The notes: generated by a model from the letters alone, not told the origin. DNA of 64,000 nucleotides from Sulfurivermis sp041678005 (GCA_041678005.1 JBAYOW010000001.1:1-64000); one strand, 5' to 3'; positions 44,325 to 54,255 are shown, numbered from the stretch's first letter. Numbers and translations: made by a program.

Positions 44325-44825
44325 TTAATAATTTTCCCAAATACCATCATGGATTTCACCTTCTTCACGCGCCCACACCAATTGGCCAATGGCCTTGAAC
44401 CTGGCGACTGACATCGGGCCTCGTTTGCTACGTTTGCTGTCCTCAACCTCTTCCACAGCGGCAAGGATTGGCTCGCGTTCTGCCTCCCAAATCTCGGATG
44501 TCATAAATTCTTCATCCATCAACACCAACATCACGCTATCCCAAGGCTGTTCCAGTTTCAGCTGACCCACGCGTTGACCACCCTTGCCTGTATCAAAGAT
44601 CGCGCGCCCCTTGATCGGCACCCGCCGCCCCGCGCGCTCGCCACTGCGACCAATCGCGTCATAACCAAGGCCAGGCTCGTTGCAAACCTCCAGATCAAGC
44701 AAGCGAGCGGCATCATATTTGGCAATCTCGCCACTTACGGCCAACGGCTGCCCGGTCATGCGGCGATACTCTGCAGCCAAGCGCCGCGTTTCCGCCATCA
44801 ATTTATCTACCGAATAGACTGCCAC
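44325..44825 (-). CDS. Conserved-looking hypothetical protein
   Basis: A 166-residue soluble protein of no family I can name with confidence. The sequence MAETRRLAAEYRRMTGQPLA opens it, and VPIKGRAIFDTGKGGQRVGQ with LEQPWDSVMLVLMDEEF forms a beta-rich centre. It ends with a helix-turn-helix-like basic segment (SKRSKRGPMSVARFKAIGQL). It resembles phage- or plasmid-type DNA-interaction proteins only loosely. It lies 11 bases upstream of the helicase start, so it is probably co-transcribed. Confidence 0.7.
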   Translation of the reverse strand: MAVYSVDKLMAETRRLAAEYRRMTGQPLAVSGEIAKYDAARLLDLEVCNEPGLGYDAIGRSGERAGRRVPIKGRAIFDTGKGGQRVGQLKLEQPWDSVMLVLMDEEFMTSEIWEAEREPILAAVEEVEDSKRSKRGPMSVARFKAIGQLVWAREEGEIHDGIWENY

Positions 44826-44923
44826 TGGATCAGCCCCTTTATATTCATAAATTGCACTATCTTACCAGCCCTGGCCTATGAATGGCGCTTGTAGAACCTC
44901 ATCAATCAAGGCAACATAAAGCC

Positions 44924-46543
44924 ATGTCCAGCCCCATCATCAAACAACAACAATTGGTGCATAAGCTACTTCAGCAGGCACTTGATGCCGCCGATTACAC
45001 ACCTGATCACACGCAACTGCTGGAGACCCACATCTCCTGGATAATGCTGATCGGCGAATATGCCTACAAGATCAAAAAACCACTTGACCTTGGTTTTCTC
45101 GACTATTCCAGTCTGCCGCAGCGACAACATTTCTGCGTCGAAGAAATACGCCTCAATCAACGCACAGCACCACAGATCTATCTTAGTGTCATGCCCATCA
45201 CTGGCACCGTTGATAACCCTTATTTCGGCGGCAACGGTCCAATACTTGAATACGCCGTCAAGATGCACCGTTTCCCTGCTGGCCAATTACTCAACGAACT
45301 GCTGGCAAAAGGCCATTTGACATCTCAAATGATCGACACCCTGGCCGTCAATGTGGCCAAATTTCATGACATTGCAGCCGTGAGCGATCCAGACACACCA
45401 TGGGGCAGCGTCGAGGCCACATGGCAACCCATGCAGGAAAATTTCGATCAAATAAGACCTTACTTATCCCAGATAGAGCAACAAAACCAGCTTGAACATG
45501 TGGCCAACTGGGCAAAAAATGAAAAAAAGCGACACACTAATCTGCTCCAACAGCGCCGTGATGGTGGCCATATTCGTGAATGCCACGGCGATCTACATCT
45601 GGGCAATATCGTCCTGCTGGACGGCGCGCCATGCCTTTTTGATGGCATAGAATTTTCAGACAGTCTACGTTGGCTCGACACCTTGAACGACAGTGCATTT
45701 TTGATGATGGATCTGCAAGCACGCAAACGTAATGACTATGCCTGGCGTTTTCTCAACGCCTATTTAGAGCATAACGGTGATTACGCCAGTCTGCCGCTGC
45801 TATCATGGTATTTAGGCTATCGGGCAATGGTGCGGGCAAAGGTAGCCGCGATACGAGCCAGCCAGATTGACGATAATGAGACACAGCAACAAAAGCTACA
45901 AGGCGAATGTGCGTCATATCTACAGTTAGCTCTTTCCTACACAGAACCACCTCGGCCATATCTTGTCATCACCCACGGCCTGTCTGGTTCAGGCAAGACG
46001 TACTACAGCCAACAATTACTCGAGCAATTTGGCCTGATCCGTCTACGCTCTGATGTCGAGCGCAAACGTCTGCATGGACTGACGGCAAAGTCATGCAGTG
46101 AGTCAGAACTTGATAGCGGGATTTATACCGCCAAGTCCAGTGAGCAGACCTATCAACAACTGGCATTGCTGGCGGAACATATTTTAACAGCAGAGCAACC
46201 TGTGCTGCTCGATGCCACCTTCCTGCAATATGCTCAACGACAATTGATGCGTGACTTGGCCCAACGCCTTGATCTGCCTTTTATCATCATAGACTTTCAT
46301 GCCAGTGCAGATGAACTACGCCGTCGCATCATTCAACGCAAGCACCATGGCCAGGATGCCTCAGAGGCCGATCTGGCTGTATTGGCAAAACAAATTGTAA
46401 GTCAGGAACCAGTGGCTGAAAACGAGCAAGTACACTGTCTGCAGATAGACACCCAGCAAGACAACACCCACGACATGATGATAAGCCAATTCAGAAAATT
46501 ATTAGCCAGCATATTTCAGTCTAGCGCAACGCTGATGCAGTAA
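44924..46543 (+). CDS. APH-like kinase fused to a P-loop kinase
   Basis: A 539-residue two-domain protein. The N-terminal region (about 1-310) is an aminoglycoside-phosphotransferase-like fold, with ECHGDLHLGNIVLLDG as the catalytic loop and LFDGIEFSD as the metal-binding part. The C-terminal domain (about 335-505) starts with THGLSGSGKTYYSQQLL (Walker A) and is an AAA_33/zeta-toxin-like kinase. The fusion is widespread in proteobacteria but its substrate is unknown, and it should not be taken as an antibiotic-resistance gene. I chose the ATG at 44924 (MSSPIIKQ); an earlier ATG at 44882 is in frame. It is convergent with the chemoreceptor gene. Confidence 0.87.
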   Translation: MSSPIIKQQQLVHKLLQQALDAADYTPDHTQLLETHISWIMLIGEYAYKIKKPLDLGFLDYSSLPQRQHFCVEEIRLNQRTAPQIYLSVMPITGTVDNPYFGGNGPILEYAVKMHRFPAGQLLNELLAKGHLTSQMIDTLAVNVAKFHDIAAVSDPDTPWGSVEATWQPMQENFDQIRPYLSQIEQQNQLEHVANWAKNEKKRHTNLLQQRRDGGHIRECHGDLHLGNIVLLDGAPCLFDGIEFSDSLRWLDTLNDSAFLMMDLQARKRNDYAWRFLNAYLEHNGDYASLPLLSWYLGYRAMVRAKVAAIRASQIDDNETQQQKLQGECASYLQLALSYTEPPRPYLVITHGLSGSGKTYYSQQLLEQFGLIRLRSDVERKRLHGLTAKSCSESELDSGIYTAKSSEQTYQQLALLAEHILTAEQPVLLDATFLQYAQRQLMRDLAQRLDLPFIIIDFHASADELRRRIIQRKHHGQDASEADLAVLAKQIVSQEPVAENEQVHCLQIDTQQDNTHDMMISQFRKLLASIFQSSATLMQ

Positions 46544-46550
46544 ATGCAGG

Positions 46551-48323
46551 CTAGATCTTGTATTGCGCCATCATGGCATGTAATTTTGCTGATAATTTAG
46601 TCAGCTGCGCACCAGCAGCACTGATCTCACTGGCATGAGCCGAGGTGCTATTGGCAAGGTCACGCACCGATACAACACTGCGATTGATATCATCGACCAC
46701 CGCACTTTGTTCTTCTGTAGCCGTGGCGATCTGGCTGTTCATATCGGAGATTGCGGTCACTGCATCACCTATGCTTACCAGTGACTGCTCTGTCTGCCGC
46801 GACTCATCAACAGCTACATTCGCCTGAATTTGTCCTTGCTGCATAACAGTTACGGCCTGATGAATCCCCTTCTGCAGATTATCAAGCATCGAGCGAATCT
46901 CACCCGTAGAGTCCTGCGTACGACCTGCCAAAGTACGCACCTCATCGGCAACCACAGCAAAGCCACGGCCATTCTCACCAGCACGAGCAGCTTCGATAGC
47001 GGCATTAAGTGCCAATAGATTGGTTTGTTCTGCAATGGCACTTATCAACTCGGTAATGCTGCTGATCTGATCGCTATCCTGCTTGAGACGATTGATCACA
47101 TTGGCGCTTTGCTCTACTTCTTCAGCCAGACGATGAATGGTTGCACGCGCAGACCTGACAATCTCGCCACTTTGCCTGCTTTCCTGTGCGGCAATCTGGG
47201 CAAACTGCGCTGCCTGTTGCGTGCTACGCACCACCTCATGCACTGTATCCACCATTTGATTCATGGCCATGGCAATCTGTTCGGTTTCAGTTGCTTGCTG
47301 TTGCATGTGCTGGGCTGTTTGCTGGCCTGTGACAGAAAACTGCTGCGAGGCGGCTGCCAGCTGCGCAGAAGTCTCGATAAACTGCCCAAAAATAGTGCGC
47401 AAACGAGCCTGAAGCAGCTTCATGGCCTGCATCATTTGTCCTACCTCATCATTGTGTTTTACTTCAATACGACGGGTAAGGTTGCCTCCAGCCATTTCTT
47501 TGGCTATTCCGACAATCAATGACATAGGTTCGATTACTGTTCGTTGTAACAGGACACCTGTAACAACCATCACGAGCAAGCCAAACAGACAGATAATGAC
47601 AATAACAAGTGTACTATTTTGACCATACACAGCGAGCTCATCTACCAAGATCAAGCCATCTGCCGTGATATGCAATAACTGAATCTTTGCGTTGGCGATC
47701 TGACTAGCCTGTTGCGGATCATCCCGTAACAATTGCTGCACCTCGCTTATCTTCGTGAAATGTTGTTCCAGCAAACCCTGCTGTTGTGCAGAGCTGTAAT
47801 AACTCACAAAAGCCGCTGCAATTGCCAGGCTGGCCAGTACCAACAAAATAGCAAACAAGCGCAGCCGCAGGCTGATATCAAAAACACTTCGCTGTTTTGG
47901 CAGCCTTGCCTTGCCGTCCGCTCGCAGCTTGGCGTAAAGTTGTTCTGCGGCCTCGATCTGGGACTTTGATGGACGCGAACGAACTGATTGATAAGCAACA
48001 ATCTCACCTTGTTCATGAACCGGCGTAACATAGGCGTCGACCCAATAATAATCGCCATTCTTACAGCGATTTTTCACCACACCACGCCAGCTCTGCCCAA
48101 GCTTGACGGTATCCCACAGATCCTCAAAGGCAGCTGGCGGCATATCTGGATGGCGCACAACATTATGATTTTTACCAACCAACTCTTCTTCACTGAATCC
48201 ACTGATTTCGATGAAGTCACGGTTAGCGTAAGTGATAATCCCTTTAAGATTGGTGATCGAAGTGATGGAGATATCACTACCATAGCTACGCTCATGATTG
48301 GTGACGGGCAGGTTTAACTTCAT
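46551..48323 (-). CDS. Aer-like PAS-domain methyl-accepting chemotaxis protein
   Basis: A 590-residue chemoreceptor. An N-terminal PAS domain (about 18-125) with GIITYANRDFIEISGF and KNGDYYWVDAYVTPV resembles the redox sensor Aer. Two membrane helices lie at about 153-175 and 240-262; HAMP follows, and the signalling domain ends with the hairpin AALEA-type sequence IEAARAGENGRGFAVVADEV. No C-terminal NWETF-like pentapeptide is seen. It would signal to CheA/CheW. A CAGGAG Shine-Dalgarno precedes the ATG; no sigma-28 promoter is visible in the 219 bases upstream. Confidence 0.92.
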   Translation of the reverse strand: MKLNLPVTNHERSYGSDISITSITNLKGIITYANRDFIEISGFSEEELVGKNHNVVRHPDMPPAAFEDLWDTVKLGQSWRGVVKNRCKNGDYYWVDAYVTPVHEQGEIVAYQSVRSRPSKSQIEAAEQLYAKLRADGKARLPKQRSVFDISLRLRLFAILLVLASLAIAAAFVSYYSSAQQQGLLEQHFTKISEVQQLLRDDPQQASQIANAKIQLLHITADGLILVDELAVYGQNSTLVIVIICLFGLLVMVVTGVLLQRTVIEPMSLIVGIAKEMAGGNLTRRIEVKHNDEVGQMMQAMKLLQARLRTIFGQFIETSAQLAAASQQFSVTGQQTAQHMQQQATETEQIAMAMNQMVDTVHEVVRSTQQAAQFAQIAAQESRQSGEIVRSARATIHRLAEEVEQSANVINRLKQDSDQISSITELISAIAEQTNLLALNAAIEAARAGENGRGFAVVADEVRTLAGRTQDSTGEIRSMLDNLQKGIHQAVTVMQQGQIQANVAVDESRQTEQSLVSIGDAVTAISDMNSQIATATEEQSAVVDDINRSVVSVRDLANSTSAHASEISAAGAQLTKLSAKLHAMMAQYKI

Positions 48324-48542
48324 GACTACTCCTGAGCCTTTATTATTCCATGGTCACAGAAACAGCCTGGCCACATAAGATGAGGCCATCATGCTGTACG
48401 CGATGGTTTTAATTATTAGCAAATCATTATCAATGATTTAGCGATGCTGGTGAGACACGCAAAATCAACTGGATACTGTGTCACAAAAACAGACTAATTT
48501 CAATAAATCTCGAATAACACGGCAGCATAGAAATAATGAGTG

Positions 48543-49469
48543 CTAACGCACGCTAAGCAGCCAGGTGGCAATGCTCCCGCTTAACAAAAAGCCCAGTAAG
48601 GCAAAAACGACATAACGACGATAGCGTTTAAGCAGCGTTTGTTGAGTCAATACTGAAAGGATAAAAGGACGACTACCATCATCAGGCTGCATCAAAATAC
48701 TGTGCACTGCCTTGTGTACACGCCTGGCCTGATCATCCAGGCTCACTTTCCAGGCAGCCTTGCGCACTGCCTCCCATTCTTGAAGATCAATCAGGCCGTC
48801 ATTGTTACGATCAAAGCGGGCATGCAACGTAACTTGATCACGCTTCCACTCAACCAGCAAACGGCGTACATCTTCCTGGGTATTGGGCAATTCCTGTGAA
48901 CTGCCTACTGTGCGGAACTGGCCGATGGCATATAAGGCATCACCAGGATGCATACGCTTTTCTGTATAGCGAAACCTTCCTGAACGTCCCCGTCTTCGCC
49001 CACCATGCCACATCGGCGTTGCACCATACCACACCTCGGTAATGGCAGGAATCACGACGGCGCCTTCTGGGTCTATGATGCAATCACCCGTCTCATCACG
49101 AAGCAAAAAAAGATCATCGCTGGTTACCTGTTGTACGGTTTGCCAACGATCCCGATGTCTGCTGTCAGAAGTTTTTTCTTCTACCTTGTAGCTATACCAG
49201 GTGCAAAGCATGCCCGACAGAGGAGACACTATAGGCGCTCCCTTGAGCAAATAACCGATACCATCCAGCTCCACATAGCCTTGGGCCGCAGAGCGCACCT
49301 TGGATGTGGGGGTATCGTCGATAATATGGTAGCGCTTGAGAAAGCGGAAAATAGCATAGAAGCCAGCAACGCCAAGCGCAATACATAACCCGGTCAAAAA
49401 CCAAAATTCACCAGGCTCAAGTTGTTGGACGATCTCTACCCATGCAGGAGGGATAATAGATTCAAACAC
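48543..49469 (-). CDS. GIDE-domain membrane protein with one EF-hand
   Basis: A 308-residue protein. A first membrane helix (about 22-44) precedes a GIDE domain (about 58-190), shown by RSAAQGYVELDGIGY and IVSPLSGMLCTWYSYKVEEK; these domains also occur in E3 ligase MUL1-like proteins, but no RING finger is present here. A canonical EF-hand loop DRNNDGLIDLQE (220-231) follows, then a second helix (about 286-305). It lies 3 bases after lemA, which points to a joint role. The function is unknown; a membrane-surface sensor or scaffold responding to calcium is inferred. Confidence 0.83.
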   Translation of the reverse strand: MFESIIPPAWVEIVQQLEPGEFWFLTGLCIALGVAGFYAIFRFLKRYHIIDDTPTSKVRSAAQGYVELDGIGYLLKGAPIVSPLSGMLCTWYSYKVEEKTSDSRHRDRWQTVQQVTSDDLFLLRDETGDCIIDPEGAVVIPAITEVWYGATPMWHGGRRRGRSGRFRYTEKRMHPGDALYAIGQFRTVGSSQELPNTQEDVRRLLVEWKRDQVTLHARFDRNNDGLIDLQEWEAVRKAAWKVSLDDQARRVHKAVHSILMQPDDGSRPFILSVLTQQTLLKRYRRYVVFALLGFLLSGSIATWLLSVR

Positions 49470-49472
49470 GGC

Positions 49473-50045
49473 TTAACCAAATAGCGCCTTGATATCCACA
49501 TCCTTTTTTTCTGTCACGCTAAATTTGAGCAATTGTTTCGCATCAAAGGCAAACATGCGTGCAATTATTATCTCGGGGAATTGCTCAATCCGCACATTGT
49601 TAACGTTGACAGTTTCATGATAGAACTCACGCCGATCGGCAATGGCATTTTCCAAACCGGAGATACGCTGTTGTAGATGCTGAAAATTCTCATTCGCCTT
49701 GAGCTCAGGGTATGCCTCCGCTACGGCAAATAAATTACCCAAACCCAAACGCAGCTGTGATTCAGCAGGACCCAGCGCGCCCACATCGCCATGCTCCCGC
49801 GCCGAATAAACTGAAGAACGCGCTTGCATCACATTCTCCAGAGTTTCCTGCTCGAATTTCATATATTGTTTACATACCTCGACCAGCTTGGGCAACTCGT
49901 CATGACGCTGCTTGAGCAACACATCAATATTAGACCACGCCTTTGCAACAGCATGTTTTATTGTGACTAAATTGTTATAGATAATAATGGTATAGATGAT
50001 AAAAACTGCAATCAGCCCCCAAAAGATAAACTGTCCGATACTCAT
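49473..50045 (-). CDS. lemA: LemA family protein
   Basis: A 190-residue LemA. One N-terminal membrane helix (about 4-24) is followed by a helical cytoplasmic domain: NLVTIKHAVAKAWSNIDVLL, RHDELPKLVEVCKQYMKFE and ANENFQHLQQRISGLENAI are its signature. LemA proteins are membrane-anchored four-helix bundles of unknown molecular role, often next to GIDE or TPM proteins. It has the GIDE gene directly behind and the EF-hand membrane protein 130 bases in front. Confidence 0.93.
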   Translation of the reverse strand: MSIGQFIFWGLIAVFIIYTIIIYNNLVTIKHAVAKAWSNIDVLLKQRHDELPKLVEVCKQYMKFEQETLENVMQARSSVYSAREHGDVGALGPAESQLRLGLGNLFAVAEAYPELKANENFQHLQQRISGLENAIADRREFYHETVNVNNVRIEQFPEIIIARMFAFDAKQLLKFSVTEKKDVDIKALFG

Positions 50046-50175
50046 ACAATGCTCCCTGATATATTTTGCACGATGAATCGTGCGATATTTTTGTTAATGA
50101 GTTTAATTCAAGTGATGTGCTTGCCAGCCAATCGACCGCAATAATCAAGTTGGGCAAATCTAACAAGTCTTGCCG

Positions 50176-52308
50176 TCACGACCAATAAAGTAATCCGCCA
50201 ATCACAGCTAACAACAAAATAAGGTACCAGACCCATGAATGCCGTTTTTTAGCATATGGATCGCGGATGGATCGTGCCGCACCAGGCGGTAACTTGGCCA
50301 AGGCGGTGAGCGAGGTGCCGAAGGGAATATTGATTCTCGCCTGTATATTGATGGCCCAGCCATTGGCATCAAGCAATGGAGCCAGATTACGCTGGCGCAG
50401 CTTCAACCAGGCGATGAACATGGAAGGCCCAGAGATGGCCAGAATAATAGCTACAAAAACCAAAGGCACCTGCCACCAGGCCAGTAACATCATTCCACCA
50501 AGCAGAGCTGCCAGGGAAGTACCAATAGCACCAATAGCAAGTCCTATTGCAGCAAAAATACCGGCAAATTTTGCAACATCGAATGGAGCAGGTGGTAATG
50601 CAGCAAACTCACCAGCCTTAGCCATTCCTTCAATGCCAGCAGACATAGAATCGTCTATAGCTTTTGCTTTGGCTTTAGCTATTTTGCCAATCTGTTCACT
50701 TATAAAACGTGCTGCACGCTTATAAGGATCGCTGAAGGCCTGGCGGATGCTAATCGGATGTACAATGACATTCACTACCATGGCATCCCAATCATTGCCC
50801 TTGCGATCTATAAATAAACCATTACGACCTACAACCAGACCATTGGCGCCACCAGCTGTCATCGCGGCAGCAACCGTTATTTTTTCATTGCCACCACGAC
50901 GGCGGCAATCACAATAGACCAGAAATATCCGGCTCAATGTCGCCAGTGCAGCATGTTTGCTGACATCATTGACCTGGACACACAAATCACAGCTGCGCTG
51001 ATCCAGATATAAAGTACCCACCTGAAAAATTGCTTTGTGTTGACCACTATAAAAATCAGCGAATGAAATATAATTGCGCAGCAAAACGGCAAGATCGCGC
51101 ACATAACGCACCAGCCGCTCTACCTGGCCTAGCGTATCAAACAGTGGCTTGCTGGCCAGATCCATGTCAATCAGAGCTGTAAGTTTTTGTTGAAAGCCAC
51201 TATTGAGCAAGTGCTGCGATTGTTCATAATCAAAACGCGCCAGCTCCTCACCAGCCTGCTCTTCAAGCCAGGCTGAATACGGTGCCAGTTTGTCTTGTAT
51301 ATTTCGCCAATCATCCTCACCAAGCACCGACCTCTCGCCCAGCAAGGGAAGCACTGCGGCAGCATGAAACTGCGCCAAGGCATCTGCCCAGGCCGGATTA
51401 ATACCTTGAGTCAGCGGCAATATTGCATCTGCCACCACAGTAGCCAATGGAAAAGTGGCAAGTTCCTCATCTCGAATACTCAACTGCCGGGCAGCCAATA
51501 AGGCAAAATCCGCCTCGGTGCGGTTCATCGAGCTAATGGCATGCTCATCGTAGCCAGCCAAACGGCAGCGCACAAAAAAGTCATCAACCTTATCGCGCAC
51601 TGCAGATAATGTGGCATAAGCATTCGCCGTCGCATCGCCCAGAGGCAAAATATTATGCTGCTCATGCTGCGCCTTCAGTAGCCAATCAAGACGCGCCTGG
51701 GCTGCAGCAAAAAACTGTGCCAGCTTGTCAGCCGAAACACCCGGCTCGCCACTGCGGTCTGTCTCACCACCAACACAGTCAATGATGTTTTCAACAAGTT
51801 CGCGCAATTCATCATCTACAACTGACGAAGCAGGCACGATACCATCTCCATTGAAAGGTTGATTAGCTGCTATCTCTTGCATTTGCATTACATCAGCCAC
51901 TGATATGTGTGCAGCATCTGACTTGCCTAGACGGCTAAGCGCATACTTGGCTGATGCCAAAATTGACTTGGCATGTTCATGACTATCGTCAATAAGTGAC
52001 AGCGGCAATGCCTGCATACCTTCAATGACTAAATCAAGTTCTTTGAGCAAACCATGACAGAAGTGAATGGCGGCAAGGATCTCTGGCACACGGATACGCC
52101 CATCATGATCATCATCGATGAGCTGCAAGGTTCGGCTATCAAACTCAAGCCCCTTCACAGGGCAACTAAGTGTCGCCCAGAGCTTTTTATCCAACTGCTC
52201 AAGCGCCAGCAGATCAGCACCATCTCGCAGCAAGACCTGATCAAAATCTCCGGCCCTGAAGAACTGCCATTTATGTAAAACGCCAGAAGAACCCATTGGT
52301 GCAGTCAT
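50176..52308 (-). CDS. Large EF-hand membrane protein, unknown function
   Basis: A 710-residue protein with no family I can name. A canonical EF-hand loop DDDHDGRIRVPE is at 65-76 (LQLIDDDHDG leads in); a degenerate Asn/Asp/Gly loop, FNGDGIVP, lies around 155-162. The long helical middle (about 210-480) has no motif I recognise. Then comes a conserved-looking segment, GANGLVVGRNGLFIDRKGND, and three membrane helices near the C-terminus (about 590-615, 620-645 and 690-708). There is no signal peptide, so the bulk is cytoplasmic. It precedes lemA and the GIDE-EF-hand gene. Calcium binding is inferred from the loops. pyrF lies upstream, 63 bases away. Confidence 0.8.
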   Translation of the reverse strand: MTAPMGSSGVLHKWQFFRAGDFDQVLLRDGADLLALEQLDKKLWATLSCPVKGLEFDSRTLQLIDDDHDGRIRVPEILAAIHFCHGLLKELDLVIEGMQALPLSLIDDSHEHAKSILASAKYALSRLGKSDAAHISVADVMQMQEIAANQPFNGDGIVPASSVVDDELRELVENIIDCVGGETDRSGEPGVSADKLAQFFAAAQARLDWLLKAQHEQHNILPLGDATANAYATLSAVRDKVDDFFVRCRLAGYDEHAISSMNRTEADFALLAARQLSIRDEELATFPLATVVADAILPLTQGINPAWADALAQFHAAAVLPLLGERSVLGEDDWRNIQDKLAPYSAWLEEQAGEELARFDYEQSQHLLNSGFQQKLTALIDMDLASKPLFDTLGQVERLVRYVRDLAVLLRNYISFADFYSGQHKAIFQVGTLYLDQRSCDLCVQVNDVSKHAALATLSRIFLVYCDCRRRGGNEKITVAAAMTAGGANGLVVGRNGLFIDRKGNDWDAMVVNVIVHPISIRQAFSDPYKRAARFISEQIGKIAKAKAKAIDDSMSAGIEGMAKAGEFAALPPAPFDVAKFAGIFAAIGLAIGAIGTSLAALLGGMMLLAWWQVPLVFVAIILAISGPSMFIAWLKLRQRNLAPLLDANGWAINIQARINIPFGTSLTALAKLPPGAARSIRDPYAKKRHSWVWYLILLLAVIGGLLYWS

Positions 52309-52371
52309 AGTATGGGTGGAGTTTATGTTTGCCGGCCTGTTGTATGAACTTAGGGAAGATTTTTGCTTTAT

Positions 52372-53079
52372 TTACTGATGATTCAGCTCAAGCTCAATCC
52401 TCTCCAATGCGGCCATCGGATTTTCAGCCGCTGTAACTGGCCTGCCGATCACCAGATAATCCGCACCAAGTCGCACTGCATCAGCAGGCGTGGTAATACG
52501 CCTTTGATCACCTTGTACTGACCACGATGGCCGAATCCCAGGTGTCACCAAACTAAATGAATCACCCAACTGCTTACGCAGCATCATCACTTCTTGTGGC
52601 GAACACACCACGCCATCCAGACCAGCATCACTAGCCAAGTCTGCCAGTCTGGCAACGTTATCGGCCGGAGTCCCTTGCAAGCCAATTTCACTAATATCCT
52701 GCTCACCCATGCTCGTCAGGATTGTGACGGCGATCAACAAGGGCGGCTTGCTTACATTGCTCATGGCTGCGCGTGCTGCTTCCAGCATGCGCCGTCCACC
52801 CAAGGCATGCACATTGACCATCCACACGCCAAGCTCAGCAGCCGCCCTGCATGCTCCCGCTACAGTATTAGGGATATCATGAAACTTGAGATCAAGGAAA
52901 ATATCGAAACCCTGCATACGCAAAGTCTGTACAAGCTGGGGCCCACCATGAGTAAACAGTTCCTTGCCTACCTTAAGGCGACAACGTGATGGATCCAGCT
53001 TGGCAACCAATTCGAGTGCCAGGCGCGGCTCTGCGTAATCAAGTGCAATTATGATGCGTGATCCGGTGTTGTTCTGCAT
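52372..53079 (-). CDS. pyrF: Orotidine-5'-phosphate decarboxylase
   Basis: A 235-residue OMP decarboxylase. The active-site region is FLDLKFHDIPNTVAGA (Asp-Lys-x-x-Asp tetrad), with the phosphate-binding end VTPGIRPSW and YLVIGRPVTAAENP. It makes UMP in pyrimidine synthesis. It lies 3 bases after lapB, a conserved order with lapA-lapB-pyrF. Confidence 0.96.
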   Translation of the reverse strand: MQNNTGSRIIIALDYAEPRLALELVAKLDPSRCRLKVGKELFTHGGPQLVQTLRMQGFDIFLDLKFHDIPNTVAGACRAAAELGVWMVNVHALGGRRMLEAARAAMSNVSKPPLLIAVTILTSMGEQDISEIGLQGTPADNVARLADLASDAGLDGVVCSPQEVMMLRKQLGDSFSLVTPGIRPSWSVQGDQRRITTPADAVRLGADYLVIGRPVTAAENPMAALERIELELNHQ

Positions 53080-53082
53080 TGC

Positions 53083-54249
53083 CTACTCGCCTTCAATTAC
53101 ATTCGTCATCTTGATAGTTCCCCATTGCTTGCAACCTGGGCATTGCCACTCCAGTGTCTTGCCGCTATAGCCACAATTGGCGCATACATAGGCATGCTGA
53201 TTAGCCAGTATGATATCCAGCAATTCCTTCAATACCAGAAATTCATGCTGTGCCTGGCAGGCACCACTAGCAAGCTTTAAGCCAACCAACTGAGCCATGC
53301 CACGGACAGATGGATATGCGCGCAGATGCTCGATCATGAATGAAGATGCGGCCTGTTCACCTTGCTGCTGGCTAATTACATCAGCCAAAGCCAACATAAT
53401 TGATTGGCCACCATGACGAGACAACAGTTCGTGCAGATAGTCAATCATCTCCTTGCTGCGGCCTTGCTGCGCAAAAGCCTCCTGCAACAGCGGCAAGGTT
53501 TCAGATAGATATTCAGGATTTTGTTGTTCTACCCTGCGCAGGATGCGTACTGCAGATTTGTAGGCCTTGCCTTCCAGCTCGATGCGTCCTTCAATCAAGG
53601 TGGCGCGTATACACTGACGATCCTCCTGCAAGGCACGGCGTAACATACGCAATGCCTCACCACGTTCGCCCAGCATCAAGGCCTGCTCGGCCTGTTCACA
53701 AAAAAATTGCGCGATAACAGTACCAATATTTTCGCCCAATCCTTGCAGCTTTTGGCCTATCGACACCGCCTTTTGCCAGTCCTTTTCCTGCTGATAAATA
53801 TCCAGCAACTGCATCAGTGCCTGGCGTCGATAAAAAGAACTCTCCCGCACCAATTGCTGAAATAAATTTTCAGCACGATCCAATAACCCGGCACGCATAT
53901 AGTCTATACCAAGTTCATACAGGGCATGATCACGTTGCTGTCGATCTAGTGTGGGTCTGGCAATTAGATTCTGGTGTATGCGTATCGCGCGATCAACCTC
54001 ACCTCGTCTGCGCAGCAGACTACCGATGGCAAAGTGGGTATCTACCGTTTCGCTGTCCACTTCCAGCATCTCGATAAATACCTCAACCGCCTTGTCAGGC
54101 TGTTCTCCAAGAAGATAATTCAAACCCTTGAAATAATCAGCTGACAAATAAGAGGCCGACTTAGCCGCAGATTTTGCATCACGCCGCCCCAGCAACCAGC
54201 CCGATAGAGCAGCTACTGGCAATAGCAGGAATAGAAGTTCGACACCCAT
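53083..54249 (-). CDS. lapB: Lipopolysaccharide assembly protein LapB (YciM)
   Basis: A 388-residue protein. One N-terminal membrane helix (about 3-20), tetratricopeptide repeats (about 40-340), and a C-terminal rubredoxin-like metal site (CANCGYSGKTLEWQCPGC). It couples with FtsH to control LpxC and so lipopolysaccharide amounts. It lies 6 bases after lapA. Confidence 0.95.
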   Translation of the reverse strand: MGVELLFLLLPVAALSGWLLGRRDAKSAAKSASYLSADYFKGLNYLLGEQPDKAVEVFIEMLEVDSETVDTHFAIGSLLRRRGEVDRAIRIHQNLIARPTLDRQQRDHALYELGIDYMRAGLLDRAENLFQQLVRESSFYRRQALMQLLDIYQQEKDWQKAVSIGQKLQGLGENIGTVIAQFFCEQAEQALMLGERGEALRMLRRALQEDRQCIRATLIEGRIELEGKAYKSAVRILRRVEQQNPEYLSETLPLLQEAFAQQGRSKEMIDYLHELLSRHGGQSIMLALADVISQQQGEQAASSFMIEHLRAYPSVRGMAQLVGLKLASGACQAQHEFLVLKELLDIILANQHAYVCANCGYSGKTLEWQCPGCKQWGTIKMTNVIEGE

Positions 54250-54255
54250 AAAAAA

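Noticed and set aside
44924..46543. Aminoglycoside-resistance gene
   Set aside because: The APH-like half is fused to a P-loop kinase, a widespread housekeeping-type architecture without known resistance function.
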